Positions 47,768 through 58,730 of a DNA stretch of 64,000 nucleotides are shown here, piece after piece. How positions within the stretch are numbered: the stretch's first letter is position 1; every line of letters starts with the position of its first letter. Below the pieces are notes generated by a model. The model ran no database searches. It was not told the origin of the DNA and worked only from the letters and a program-made list of their open reading frames with translations. The position numbers were made by a program, and so were the translations under genes. This stretch comes from Plectrocnemia conspersa (Eukaryota > Arthropoda > Insecta > Trichoptera > Polycentropodidae). The stretch covers positions 248,001-312,000 of the forward strand of contig VTFK01000118.1 of assembly GCA_009617715.1 (NCBI GenBank), written 5' to 3'.

Positions 47768-47880
47768 AATAAAATCCTAATTTCGATCTCTCAGACACGA
47801 TATAAATTGACAATATAATTCACATAGTATTAGAACCCAAATCTTTCGTGCATTGGTCACTGACTTATACCCTTGGTAGT
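47768..47880 (-). mobile_element. Possible second tRNA-like head or SINE fragment
   Basis: On the minus strand, AAGTCAGTGACCAATGCACG is followed by AAAGATTTGGGTTCTAATAC, resembling a degraded anticodon arm and B-box (GGTTCTAATAC), and then a short tail ending GAGAGATCGAAATTAGGA. Directly adjoins copy A. Weak. Confidence 0.3.
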
Positions 47881-47956
47881 TTTTTAATTTATTATTTTGT
47901 ATCTTACTTGTATTATATCTTGGTCTATCGTGCTAGTTTATTTCGTAACTTGTATA

Positions 47957-49025
47957 CAGGCTGCCCTCGACTTTCGCACATAATTGGTTCCTGAAAATGT
48001 GTGCGAATGTTGAATGTTCGAAAGTAGAGGGAAGTAAAAAAAATTGAGACTGTGTGTATTTTAAAATATTTATTTATCAAGTAAAAATAAGATGTTTAAG
48101 AGGCGTTTCAGAGGGGTTTACGGGTGCTTCCTTTGAAAAGTTATCAAGAGTTGACTGTTTTCCACTATTCTTTTTCTTTTCTTTATATAGTATTTTATAA
48201 CATGCTATGTCTTTATTGATCGCCCTACGCACTTGAGATATGCGTTCTCCATTGGGTTCACAATCTTCCATAATATTTAAAAATTTGTCAAGATGCACGA
48301 AGGCTTCATTAATATTTTTCATTGTTAAAGAGTTTTCAAAAATAAACCTGTCTCATCTACATTAAATATTTGGCTAGAGGAATATTCTCCATTTTCAATA
48401 ATTTTGGATAAGTAGGAAATAAATTCTTTTGCAGCATCTTTATCCGCATCAGCCGATTCTCCAGTTAATTTAATATTATGAAAAGAATACCTCATTTTAA
48501 AATTGTAAAACCAACCGTTACTTGCTTAAAAAACCGTGTTAAATTTTTTGTTTTAATCTATCTTTCCAATCTTTGTGCAAACTAATTGCTTTTGATTGAA
48601 TAATTAAAATACTTTTTTTTATGTTGGTCATCGATTCATGATGACAAAGATTTTTCCATTTCATTCATGTTTTTTTTGCCATGTTTTTTAGAAACATATC
48701 TTTAAAGATTGTGGAAATATATTTTTAATTTCCACACTTTTGAACGTATTCTTTAATTATATTATTATTTTGCAAAATTAAACATATCGTAGACCTGTAT
48801 GTATCATACAAACGTCCGATTGAAGCAAAAGATTCACCGCTATCAGAACGTCTAATAATTTCCATCTTTGTCTCGAATTGTGTGAAGTTTATGAGTCCTT
48901 GATTTCTTTTTGTTCGTATCAACATTGAAGTTTTTCCGTTTCTCACTCATATTTATATTTTTTTTTAAATGTGTGAAATATCGAATTGTGCGAAAGTCGA
49001 ACGTTCGAAAGTCGAGGGCCGCCTG
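47957..49025 (-). mobile_element. Internally deleted Tigger (pogo-type) transposon, copy 2
   Basis: Flanked by TA on both sides (47955-47956, 49026-49027). The left end CAGGCTGCCCTCGACTTTCG and right end TTCGAAAGTCGAGGGCCGCCTG (given here in its last 22 bases as two words, TTCGAAAGTC + GAGGGCCGCCTG) are inverted. Opposite orientation to 6287-7291. Both copies join the VDETGLF segment to the same downstream AACTCTTTAACAATGAAAAA, so both descend from one deleted parent. 1,069 bp long. Confidence 0.88.
48077..48946 (-). pseudogene. Broken Tigger transposase (copy 2)
   Basis: Minus-strand pieces. 48946-48725 encodes a 73-residue N-terminus with a CENP-B-type HTH (FETKMEIIRRSDSGESFASI, RLYDTYRSTICLIL). 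A degraded middle (48540-48400) includes the ADKDAAKEF stretch, and VDETGLF lies around 48364-48344. 48322-48077 encodes an open 81-residue C-terminus, MKNINEAFVHLDKFLNIMED through RAINKDIACYKILYKEKKKN to TLDNF, typical of Tigger tails. The central catalytic core is deleted. The N- and C-terminal frames are better preserved than in copy 1, so this copy is younger or less decayed. Confidence 0.88.
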
Positions 49026-49027
49026 TA

Positions 49028-49440
49028 CTGTAGCGCGAGCCTCATATGGATTAATGTTATGGAACAGCTAAGGGAGTTAGGATGCGCCGTGAATAATACG
49101 ACCGTATGCTCATGTAGTACTGGCGACTGATTGATGCTTTATTCATTTATTTATTCTGTATTTATAGTTGAACCGTTTTAACATGATTAATGCGTTTCAC
49201 GTGAACATAATGTGCTACACGTGAATATAATGATCATTCGTGTTTGTAATGTGTTATGGTGACAACATCCAGAGTCTGACACAATACTGAGATAAACCTA
49301 TAATATGTTTTGTGTCGACTATATACATTACATTAAATTTAAAATAACGAGCGTCTTAGACCTAACAATACCATTTAAAATTAAGAGTTATTTGAATAGC
49401 GCATCGCTTGCGATAACTCATTACAGCGAATTTCCTACCA
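49028..49440. other. Mixed unique sequence
   Basis: Complex but featureless; direct repeat-like CACGTGAACATAATG / CACGTGAATATAATG at about 49197-49232 (two 15-bp units 20 bp apart). Confidence 0.4.
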
Positions 49441-49920
49441 TCAACACAACTCATGCATTTTGTAAAGCATACATTTCCAGGTACTAGCAATTCGAAGTGC
49501 ATATCACCGCAGGATTAAATTACAGCCCCCCTCGTATCCTGAACAAGCCCCCCACGCGAGATATGTTTGCTTTCGAGATTTAATCCCATTTTGAAGCAAG
49601 CCCTAGCCGTTTTATTCTTCGGCAGAAAAATAAACATAAAGCTCATTTACACGTCGTTCCCTCGCGTGTCCCTATTAATTGTGAAAATAAACAATTGGCC
49701 CACTCGCCCCGTTCAAAGGCACCACCCCGCAAACGGTTTCCTGTCTTGTCAGATCAAAAGGCCCCGGAGCGAATGACGCCCCTGGAAAATAAACAAGCGA
49801 CGCGGCGTATGGGTCGCGTCATTTTGCGGTCACTCATTATGCCACGCGCGTTAGGCAAAACAACGTTTTTACGACGAAAAATGCGCTTTGACGGTTATCG
49901 TATTTCATCATGATGATGAC
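49440..49920. promoter_or_regulatory. Candidate conserved enhancer-like element with three forkhead-type words
   Basis: One of the most complex, GC-rich blocks of the window. AAATAAACA, a forkhead-type core, occurs three times on the plus strand at 49628-49636, 49685-49693 and 49787-49795, alongside CTATTAATTGTG (homeodomain core) and GCCACGCGCG. Overlapping plus frames (69 and 72 codons) have no domain. The clustering of like sites in a complex block is what a cis-regulatory module would show; the role is inferred. Confidence 0.4.
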
Positions 49921-50980
49921 ATGATGACACAGTGTCGGCGTACTTCCTCGTGTGCGCGAAAAATATTTTTATGTCGTACAAAAATAAATAAAGACACTTG
50001 ATATGTATATTTAAATTGTAAATACGCAATTTCGTGATGCAAAATTGTCGACCTCGTCGATTTGGCACGTATGCCATTTAATCAGGATTACTATGTCGTC
50101 GGTTAAAGCCTTGACAAGGCCACCAATATATTTCCTCAGACGAGGTCTCCCATCATTGTATCCAGAGACCGACGTCGAAACATCCACCGGCTAATTTATG
50201 GATAATAGCGATGTTTTAATATATATAAATAAATTTTGCTCGATGAAAACTGGATACGGTATCCAGAATCGCCTTCGCACAGAAGCCGACCCGAGACGAC
50301 CATAAATTTATCAGCGGTTGTCAATCAGCGGTCTGCTCTGTGACGAGCCGATGACAGGCGACCGGTCCGCCTTCGCCACGCGCATGTTTATGCGACGACC
50401 ATTGGCATTCTTGGTACCCTTTTCCCTATTTCACTTTTTTATCGCTCTTTTTCAATCCTCATAAATAGACAATGATCGCAGCTACAAAGTCCGCCAGAAT
50501 TGCAAATCAATAACTCTTATCTTAATCAAATCTCAACATAAACCATATTTTAATTCAAATCCCAGCTACATTGCACGATCTTGTCGATTTACCACACTCG
50601 GAGCGTCAGTTGAAAAAAGCAGTAAATTCGCTCATATCAAAGTATAGTTGTCTGCTACAATATTTTTATTTTTAAAATCTGAAACTTTGCAGACACGGTG
50701 CAAAAGAGCCGAACCGAGACGAAATTAACTCGGACGTCATTTTCGATGACAGGTGGTTTTCCCGAGATTTTTTTTGATCGAATTAAAATTGACACGTTAC
50801 GTTAAACACACACAACCACAACACAAGACTTTACGATGCGATGGTGTTAAATGAATCGTGAGATCTTTGGACTCGGAGCCCCGACCGACGACATTTTCGA
50901 CCTGTCAATTTGAGTAAAATGTCGATCGATTATATTGAGAACGTCTGGGAACGCCGCTATGCTTCCAAAACTAACCCGCT
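49920..50980. other. Further regulatory-like islands
   Basis: Continues the preceding block with complex patches at 49920-50440 and 50680-50960 (TGTCGGCGTACTTCC, GACCGACGTCGAAACATCC, GATGACAGGCGACCGG). A minus frame of 60 codons (50077-49895) has no domain. No gene. Confidence 0.4.
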
Positions 50981-51590
50981 TAGAAAATATTAAATATTGA
51001 ATATATCACATATTTTACCTATGATTTATGTTTCCATTAATAATTTCCAATCGTACTAGTATAAGCAACAACAATAAAAAATGTTCTCTATGAGCTGAGT
51101 AGCTGAGATTGGGAAATTCTAGAAAAATCTGATTAATGATGATCAATCGGAATTAAAATTATATAATATTTACTTATTCCAATCCCTCCCCCCCATACAT
51201 GGTAGAAATTGAAACACAAAATGGTTTATATGAAATCTGAACCTATGCTGTCGTTCTGGATAAAACTATATTTGCATTTATGTTTCTCACTTTTTTTATT
51301 TTTTACTGTTTTCGTGAAGTTCTTATTGATATTATATTAGTTTTTATTTTTGTTATATTTAACAAGGTTCCACACTTTAACATGCACTGTCGCAGATGGC
51401 TCACAAAAAGCGATGACACTGATTAGATCAAAGGAAAAAATGTTTAATAACATGTTTGACAAGAAATTTTATCGATCCGTTAATCGCATTTGCCTGCTGT
51501 CAAATCAGATGACTGAACACCACAATCACCAAAATCGCCAAGCGTCGAATTATCAATTAATATCTTCATAGTTCAAAAACAAAGGTAAAA
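50981..51590. other. AT-rich DNA with SINE copy B
   Basis: Apart from the SINE, a 73-codon plus frame at 51350-51571 has no recognised domain. Confidence 0.4.
51112..51290 (-). mobile_element. tRNA-derived SINE, copy B (diverged)
   Basis: Shares with 47548-47700 the ordered words GAAATTCTAGAAAAATCTGA, GATCAAT / ATTAAAATTATATAAT, CAAAATGGTTTATATGAAAT (copy A: CATAATGGTTCATATAAGAT) and TTTCTCAC. Its B-box equivalent (inverse of ATCTGAACC) has two substitutions, and the A-box end is not recognisable. Confidence 0.5.
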
Positions 51591-52040
51591 CGAGAGTGAT
51601 TTATATCCAGTCGATCCGAATAGTTACACGTCCGACGTCCGGACACATTCCGTCTACCACAGCAGACTATGTCGGAATGTAAATTTGATGGTTGCGCGGA
51701 TGATTAAGAAGAAGAAGCAGTAAAAGAAGTTGGTATCGAGATGAAGGTGATGCATCCAGAAGCCGCCGGCTCGCAGCATTCCATAGTTGCCACAGATTCC
51801 CGGTATCTTTGCCGGTTAATGATTGTGCCCTTCATTAATAATTCAGCTCGGGCGGTTGTTTTAACCTCTTGATTGATGTCCGTCGGTTGCGATGGTGGTG
51901 ATTCGAGATTAATTGAAAGCTCATTCGATTTGTTATTTATGTTTGGACGTGATCCAATGTTGTACTGGCGAAAGGGCAAAGGCATATTAATCAAAATTGC
52001 ATTAATCGTGATTAAATTAAAGTCGGATGATTTTCTACAT
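51590..52040. other. Regulatory-like non-coding island
   Basis: Complex GC-richer block with AAGAAGAAGAAGCAG, CTTCATTAATAATTCAGC and GCATTAATCGTGATTAAATT. The minus strand is open for 96 codons (51994-51704) with no domain. Several TAATTA-type cores. Enhancer-like, inferred. Confidence 0.35.
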
Positions 52041-53740
52041 AGATAACATTTAAATAAAATATTATATTGACACTTTAAGCAACAGTATGGCCATTAATAT
52101 ATAAATTAATATTAATCCAACATATTCACAAAAATGAAAAATACATGAATTTTGATAAAAAAATTATATTTAATCTAGTGATACATTTTATCAAGTTTCT
52201 ATTACTTTTGTTCAAATAGCATTTTTTTTCTTTTCAGATTGGTTTCCAGAAAAATCGCTCAAGCATAGAGGAAGTTCATTGTTTCGGGTGTCGAGGACGA
52301 AGGGTGTGACTTTGCAGCCAAAATAGACGCCGGAAAGCTGGTAACAGTTATTTTGTATAATATATTAAAAACGAAATATTGTCGAGTTGTAAATACTTCT
52401 ATAGACTAAACGCTGCGCTGGTGGAAAAGTGATGATCCACTGTCTGATAGTCTGCTCTTGTTGCGCTTAATCGTCTCTGATGTTCTCCTCTCGAATCGGA
52501 GGATCGTCTGTTGTGTGACAAAGTGTCATATTCTTTATATTCTTGATTCGAGACGTCTCCAGCGAATCACAAAAATGCAGAGAGTGGTTGGCCAATTGCA
52601 TCGCTTGTATATTCGACCAACTAAATATGTTCGCGCCTTGAATATGTAAAATTTGCAAGATTGACACACTCCAAAGGTCATTGATGCAAAGGACTAAATC
52701 ATAGTGGTGGTTTTTATGCTGGTAGACGCAATGTCTATTGCATACTTAATTCGCAAAAGGGTAGTTTTTTTTTGGACAATACAAAATGGGATGTCTGTTA
52801 AGCTACGCAATTGTGTTATTTATATATTAACCTTTTTTTCCAAATTTCCTTAAAAGTGTGATCCTCTTAAGGAGAACCTTATATCGTAGATGTGAATCGA
52901 AAGATTGCTGTCTCGATGGAGGGCGCCGCCGGGAGTTTTTAATGAGGATGACCAACCAAAAACAAAATCTTGGCGAATAGCGATTAACTACGATGCTGGC
53001 TTGCTATAAGCTCTGTATTGGCGGTCAATAAACAAAGAATTTAAAAAATCTTATCATTAGGCTAAAAAAGGGAAGTGCACCGTTCTCGCTATTCTGCTTG
53101 AGGACCCAAGAGCAACTGTCTGACATGGCTCAAAACTATTACTATTCCTGGTGCCTCTCAAAGAGGGAGTTTCTTGAAAGCACTCAGAGGCAAGGTACAG
53201 TTTTTAAAACCTCAAATCGCATAGTTCCACAATACCAGACTTCATGTCTATTTTTATATTAAAGTTCCGACAGATTATTGACCTTGCTCCCTATCAAAAA
53301 AAAAAAATTTGCCACTTAAAATTTCATTGTTTCTAGATTCGTGAAGATGTATTAAATCACAGCGTTCCGATAAATCAAGAATTGAAAACTCCGGACTTTT
53401 TCTTCAGCACTTGGTAAGTTGTTTGAAATAATTATTCACATATCTATCCACAATCACTTTCGGTAAGCGCTAGTGAACTAAGAACACGGTTTTCGTCCGC
53501 GTCGTTTCATTTTCACTACCCTTTCGTGTCTTTCAAAAGCAGTGACTAAGTCCCTCGATTCTAAAATATATATTGATGTAGTTTATCTTGTTTTTTTAAA
53601 AAACATTTGACAACGTTTGTCAAGAGATTATTTTTTGGAAGTTTGTCAATATTGTTTGCGAAATCAACTTTGGTTTCGCAAACGATATTGTTAGCTTTTA
53701 TTCGAGTTACTAAAGTCGTCACCATCTGTATGTGAGCTAT
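52040..53740. other. Mixed DNA, possibly decayed transposon matter
   Basis: At 52240 the plus strand reads QIGFQKNRSSIEEVH, reminiscent of the QFGFRKxRSTxDA entry block of LINE reverse transcriptases, but nothing downstream confirms it. A 63-66-codon pair of opposite frames at 52458-52667 is unremarkable. At 53040-53300 a stretch of moderate complexity is unrecognised. No gene is called. Confidence 0.3.
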
Positions 53741-53742
53741 GG

Positions 53743-54570
53743 TAGAGTACGCTCGGGATAAGGATGCCGGTTTGTTATTGTGTGCGTGTACATGTATATG
53801 AGAGTGAGAAGCGATGTAGCGTGTACTTTCTCTTTTAAGGACAGTCGCTGATTCGTCAACGCTGGTATTCGTCATTAAAGTGCAGTGTGGAACAGAAGTT
53901 CGATATTCTTTAGTGATTTATTTCAAATAATTTTGTGTTGATATTGGTTTAACCCAGATATGCCCACTGTCCCATGGGTAGGTCACTAAACTCGTGTCAC
54001 TGTTTTTTATTTATAAATGAAATTTTAAGAGAACAAAATTTCTTGGGCATATCTGGGTTAATTGATATCAAGGCGTCAAATATACACTGTAAGTTATTCG
54101 TTCTCTTACCCGCGGATTTAAATATTTTAATTATTTTTCCATTAATCCGTACGTTGTTGGATTTTTTACACTATTCTCTGTAAGGCTTAAAAAAGTTAAT
54201 TTATTCAATGGATTTCAATGATTTAATAGAGTTGTCGAGCCATTAAACAATCTGCGACTAATTTCTTTCCCTGTTTTATATCCTTTTGCTTTTGAAGAAT
54301 AGCTAAAGACTTCATTATTTTTTTGACTAGTGAAAGATTTTGAATTTTGCAAATATTTAATTAATGACATCAATGTCTGGTTTCTTCGATTATATAATAT
54401 ATTTTTAATTGTCCGTTGAAATTTACAACTTAGCTCAGATGTATGGATGTTAAATAAACATATATTTTCTTTTAAAATAAAAAAAATAAATATTCTGAGC
54501 GAAATTGTTTTGAGCCACACAGTTCACGCACACAATAACAACCCGGAATCCTTATCCCGAGCGTACTCTA
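53743..54570. mobile_element. TAGAG-ended TIR element, about 0.83 kb
   Basis: The left end TAGAGTACGCTCGGGATAAG (from 53743) is inverted at the right end (ending ...GAGCGTACTCTA at 54570). Similarity continues inward through GGAT.CCGG.TTGTTATTGTGTGCGTG, about 50 bp per arm. The flanking 8-mers do not match, so a TA duplication (TA/GAGTACGC) or a lost duplication are both possible. The minus strand is open for 101 codons at 54520-54215 (SLIKYLQNSKSFTSQKNNE...); I do not recognise it, but it lies fully inside and may be transposase debris. A piggyBac-type MITE is nested at 53953-54057. Confidence 0.75.
53953..54057. mobile_element. piggyBac-type MITE, 105 bp, TTAA-flanked
   Basis: TTAA flanks both sides (53949-53952 and 54058-54061). 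The element opens CCCAGATATGCCCA and closes with the exact inverse TGGGCATATCTGGG. TTAA duplication plus CCC...GGG ends is the piggyBac superfamily signature. The interior is AT-rich, non-coding. It is inserted in the TIR element 53743-54570 and so is younger than it. Confidence 0.75.
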
Positions 54571-54599
54571 GTCGTTGCTCATATTTATGAGGAAATTGT

Positions 54600-55115
54600 T
54601 CATTCTGAAATATCGTCTGCTATTTTTATTAACAATATACATACGGAAATTAAGAACTCAAAATACTTATTATATTCTGATGACTTAAAAGTGTTTTATA
54701 GTATTCGCAAAAAAATCGAATTTGATTTTTTTTTAAATACCTAGAGGTAAATTACTTCTTGTTGTTAAATAGAATTCATAGAAAATTTATCAGATATATC
54801 TATATGAGAGAGTACAGATTGTTTCCTTTTAATCCTAGTGCCATTTTGGTGAGAGCGTTGAGATACAATTCATTACATTTTCAGCGTAGCGTCTACACAA
54901 TGAAGCACTTTTTGAAGTTGCTTAGGGTGTTGACGACAATTTATCAATGCTCGGCGACTTTAAGCTGCAAGCTTTAGAGTGCCCTAGAGAGTCGCGATCG
55001 CGTCCCTTATTCTTTCTTGTTGCGGTAAGGTCGTCGGCGCTCGAGGACGCTTGCCAAACACAAAGATATTTTCAGTGATAGCTATGAGGATCTAGATTTA
55101 TGTAGGATATATATC
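54600..55115 (+). pseudogene. Decayed Jockey-type LINE fragment
   Basis: SSAIFINNIHTEIKNSKYLL then YSDDLKVFYSI (about 54617-54712) corresponds to FINDIETAI.HSNFLLYADDLKIYKK of the copy at 18597, with the active-site YADD changed to YSDD. After an internal deletion, LNRIHRKFIRYIYMREYRLF, then NPSAILVRALRYN...QRSVYTMKHFLKLLRVL (54762-54940) matches VQRKFLRYLYLKEYGYY...RRSVYVIKHFWKLLKGI. A tail around 54990-55115 (SRSRPLF-like in GTCGCGATCGCGTCCC, and TTCAGTGATAGCTATGAG) follows in other frames. Its left edge nearly abuts the TIR element. Confidence 0.8.
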
Positions 55116-55119
55116 ACCT

Positions 55120-55720
55120 GACGTACCCCAAAGTAACGTGCTTGATGATTAAATATGCTTCCTGTTTTAAATATTATTTTCTATATACTAAATGGATGAA
55201 TTTGACCGCTTTATGCGCGTCGTCCATGTTTTTGAAGTTGCCGGTGACTCGCTGTTAGTAATTGCCGATGATCTAGTAAATATTATTAGTTGCTGGACAA
55301 CTATTATGAATATTTAGAAAACATTACGACGTCAAACTCATGGTCAGAAATAATTTAGCTATGAGTAGTGAGCAAGGCATAATTTTAAATATTATATTTA
55401 ATATTTTATTTTGCGCTAATTGGTGTCAATTTATTAATTTACTTATTAGTTTATATCGAAACGAAGGTTTAAATACCCTCGGGGGAAAATGTGCATTTTT
55501 CTACTCATCGCTTAGCTTTGTATCAAATATAAATAGGTACAGATTATAATTACAATATTTAGCAATGTATTCCTTTACTTCATTGATTTTTTATTCCATA
55601 ATGATGATAATAATGAACATAAAAATGATACAGACATTATTATTGTAACTTTATCCTCAGTTGTATTAACGACATACTAGACTTTGAAACCGTGATGTTT
55701 TTAAAACAACATATCCCCTG
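55120..55720. other. AT-rich filler
   Basis: A 69-codon plus frame (55340-55549) is hydrophobic and unrecognised. Nothing else. Confidence 0.45.
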
Positions 55721-56120
55721 CGGATAAAGATGGATTACTTTAAGTGTATTTTTTTCACCATTTCACCAACCACACCCTATGGGACTTGTGCAAGTCATAC
55801 ACGAAGATAGGAAAATGCGGTGTTTGATCGGCCATCGATTAATTACCACGGACTTGATTAATGACCCCTGGCCGCAGGGGAGGAAGTAATATGATGACAT
55901 CATGAAAATTAATGATGCCAGGCGTCGGTCGCTCTTTATTTTGTTTAGTGTGTGTATGTGTAATTTTTTTCATGTAACTTCCACAAAAAGGGTTACGCTC
56001 CCACGTCGCGACTCACGATTTAATATGCTCTGGCAATCAATGAAAGTGAATGATGATATGCGAGATACGAACGCAATTTAGCGGTTATCCATCTATCCGC
56101 ACACATGCGGCGATCGTGGT
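55720..56120. other. Regulatory-like non-coding island
   Basis: Complex block with GATCGGCCATCGATTAATTA, GACTTGATTAATGACCCC, GATGACATCATGAAAATTAA (TGACATCA is CRE/AP-1-like) and CCCCTGGCCGCAGGGG. Homeodomain-type cores are dense. No ORF. Enhancer-like, inferred. Confidence 0.45.
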
Positions 56121-56174
56121 TTCAATCAATATGTTTAGGTATTTTCAACTATTTATTTATATATATTATGTATA

Positions 56175-56275
<101 letters not shown>

Positions 56276-56519
56276 ATATATTATGTAGTTCAATACATAA
56301 TGGCAGTAGTAAAAAAGTATGCCAAATATACTTTTTAGAGATGTTTAAAATAATTTATTATAAATACACTATAACAAACTTATATATCACAAAGATAAAG
56401 TTACTTTTTTATACGCTTTTATCTATTGTACAAAGATTTTTTGTATAGAATATTTTATATTTTCTGTGTATTATTTCATTTAAAATTTATTAAATGTTTA
56501 TTTTATTTAGAAGTTACAC

Positions 56520-56830
56520 AGTTACGATATCTTATAAAACAAACGTAACGATCGTTGATCGATCGCTTCCACAGTTGGCAAGGTCTGATCTTTGCTTTTG
56601 AACCGATCCTTGACAAGGTCTTGTCATCCCTTTATTGGCCATTAGCTGGCACCGAGCCGGCATATAAATTATCGTTGATGGTGGTGATCGCGATGAATAA
56701 TGCATGCGTGACTGCAAAAGGGCTAGCAGGGGTCACCTCCATAAATTGCCACTATAATTACTTAAACGCTCGACGACTCTTCAAGGTATGATGACCGGTC
56801 AAGTTTCAGTGTCGCAAAGATAATTGCATA
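56520..56830. other. Regulatory-like non-coding island
   Basis: Complex GC-richer block: GATCGTTGATCGATCGC, CTGGCACCGAGCCGGC, GGGCTAGCAGGGGTCACCTC. Frames open on both strands (61 and 78 codons) without domains. Non-coding element inferred. Confidence 0.4.
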
Positions 56831-57089
56831 GGTGACAAAATAATTTATAGGCAAAATTATAATGAAACGGTATGTTTTAAAGCCATAAAAGGATCAAAGG
56901 GAACATATGTGACATTTCTTTTGCAATATATTAAAATCGATACATAATCAATTTGCGCGTATATAGAAATTATTAATCCATTCGAATAAAATATAGTATA
57001 ATATAACTATAGTTAAGTATCATCTTAATATTATACAATACATCGTTATTTTTTGTAGTACTTCTTGGTAATGGTTGTTTACTCGTGAT

Positions 57090-58172
57090 TAGAGTCTCCA
57101 ATTACTCGAACCATCAACTACTCGAGTATCGAATATTAAAATTTTAAAATACTCGAGTACTCGAGTACTTTCGAGTATTTACCAAATGTACCAAAATAGC
57201 TATTATTCAAATTCGTGCACATATAAATAAATAATTAAAATACTTAGTATGTTAATTTTTTTACAATTATTTTAACTTCACGAACATACTTTTTAAAAAC
57301 AATAATGCAAAAAGTGTCTCGAATTTAATATTACTGCTAAACTTTGGTTTTAATATTCCCGTTATGGAATAAACCCTTTCCGTTCCTGTTGATGTTGGAC
57401 TTATTGTCATTAACGCGTTGGATAAGGCTTCTAATTTATATCTGTTCGCTTTTTGTAGATATACAATTTTTTGAACTCTCTTTTTATGTTCTCTTCTTTC
57501 ATTCCCTTCTCTGCTTTTCTCTTATTTCCTTCGACTATTAACAAAATAGCATTTTGTAATTCTTCTTGAATAGATTTTTTTTCTTAACAATATACAATAT
57601 TCTACTCCTTCTGATTAATGCGAAGAATTTAAATCTATATCCTTCGAAGATGTATTTGGGTGAATCCCTTTCACTCTAGAGCTAAACGGTTCGCAAAAGA
57701 ACTGACTTTACTTTAAATGCCTTTAAAACACACAATTGTTTTGATTTATATTTTAAGCTGAGGGATCAGTATAAACAATTTACAACACTTTACGCTACAA
57801 CTGCATAGTCATAAAACCTAAAATTTTTGTTGATATTTCATATTGTTCATTGCCATAAATTAGATAAGTCGGCACTGTCGAACAGAAAACACAAAAGAAA
57901 TTTTCGGAACTATGCAACTATGGAACTATGAAAAAATTATACCTGATAGTAACCGCTCTAACTCGGAACTTCGGGCATAAACGCCAAATAAAAGCAAGAC
58001 GTTAACCTTTACCGGACCGAGTTAAGGTTATTTTTGTTTCTGAAATATTTCAAAATTTTTCAATTTCGAGTATTAATCGAGTAATTTTCAAAATACTCGA
58101 TTATCAAGTACTTAAAAAATAGACAAAAATACTCGAGTATCGAGTACTCGATTACTCGAATTGGAGACTCTA
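57090..58172. mobile_element. hAT element, 1,083 bp, with perfect 8-bp duplication
   Basis: Ends are TAGAGTCTCCAATTACTCGA (left) and, inverted, TAGAGTCTCCAATTCGAGTA (right). Subterminal regions hold many ACTCGAGTA / TACTCGAGTA palindromes on both sides (57115-57180, 58070-58160). CTCGTGAT lies immediately outside both ends (57082-57089, 58173-58180). TAGAG-type termini, subterminal palindromes and 8-bp duplications define hAT. It retains only the last part of its transposase, so it is non-autonomous. It inserted into the mariner relic. Confidence 0.9.
57267..57402 (-). pseudogene. hAT transposase C-terminal remnant
   Basis: The minus strand reads SPTSTGTERVYSITGILKP, then KFSSNIKFETLFALLFLKSM, ending in a stop at 57267. 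This matches the hAT family dimerisation region (PxSSxxSERVFSxxGxI....L.P..v..LlFLKsN). The internal loop is shortened and the rest of the transposase (57410-58070) is not recognisable. Defunct. Confidence 0.75.
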
Positions 58173-58180
58173 CTCGTGAT

Positions 58181-58730
58181 GAACCACGCTACTGGAGGCA
58201 AATGCCTCGCTTTTTTTGGTCTCAGGGATGCTACCATTGTGATGACTGCAACTTAGTTTCTGGGTCGTACCCATAAACCCAGGACTCATCGCCAGTGATC
58301 ACTGTATTATGGATGTTAGGATCACTGTTTGCAGCAGCTTTCTCAGCAGCTTTGGCACAAACTCTGCTGAGATTCTTCCGAAGCCCAAATCCTAAGACAA
58401 AATAGTATTAACAGATCCAATCCTCATTCTCGCCTTGTCTGTAAGTCCTGTCTGATTGACCAGGGTCCTCACTTGGTTAATGACAATCTTATTTCTGGAT
58501 GTTGAAGGCCTACCAGAACATGCTTTACTCTTCTTTGAAGCGGTTGTACCACTCATTTATCTGTGTTGTGCCTATTGCTTTTCCCCAAAATGTCTGTTGA
58601 ATATTTCGGATCGTTTCAATTGGGAATCGTCAAGCTTTACACAAAATTTATTGCAGTTGCGTAATTTTGTCAAAAATGAACACTTCCTCACTCATTGGCA
58701 GTCTGCCGGCGACTGACAGCTTCTGCAGGC
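58181..58730 (-). pseudogene. Broken mariner transposase
   Basis: Minus-strand pieces in order: KFCVKLDDSQLKRSEIFNR and a second frame with NIQQTFWGKA (about 58655-58600), INEWYNRFKEE (about 58567-58535), SGRPSTSRN (about 58518-58490), VRTLVNQTGLTDKARMRIGS (about 58478-58420), DLGFGRISAEFVPKLL, then NSDPNIHNTVITGDESWVYG (catalytic Asp in TGDES, about 58330-58270), YDPETKLQSSQW, and HHE near 58190. FNEWYKRFKEG, SGRPSTS, GDESWVYGYDPETK and GVVHHE are hallmark mariner blocks. Several frameshifts, stops, and a deletion between the protein-kinase-like linker and NSDP make it dead. Confidence 0.88.

Noticed and set aside
52240..52290. QIGFQKNRSSIEEVH as a LINE reverse transcriptase start
   Set aside because: Only one short motif resembles the family; no catalytic box follows, so it is left as unrecognised.
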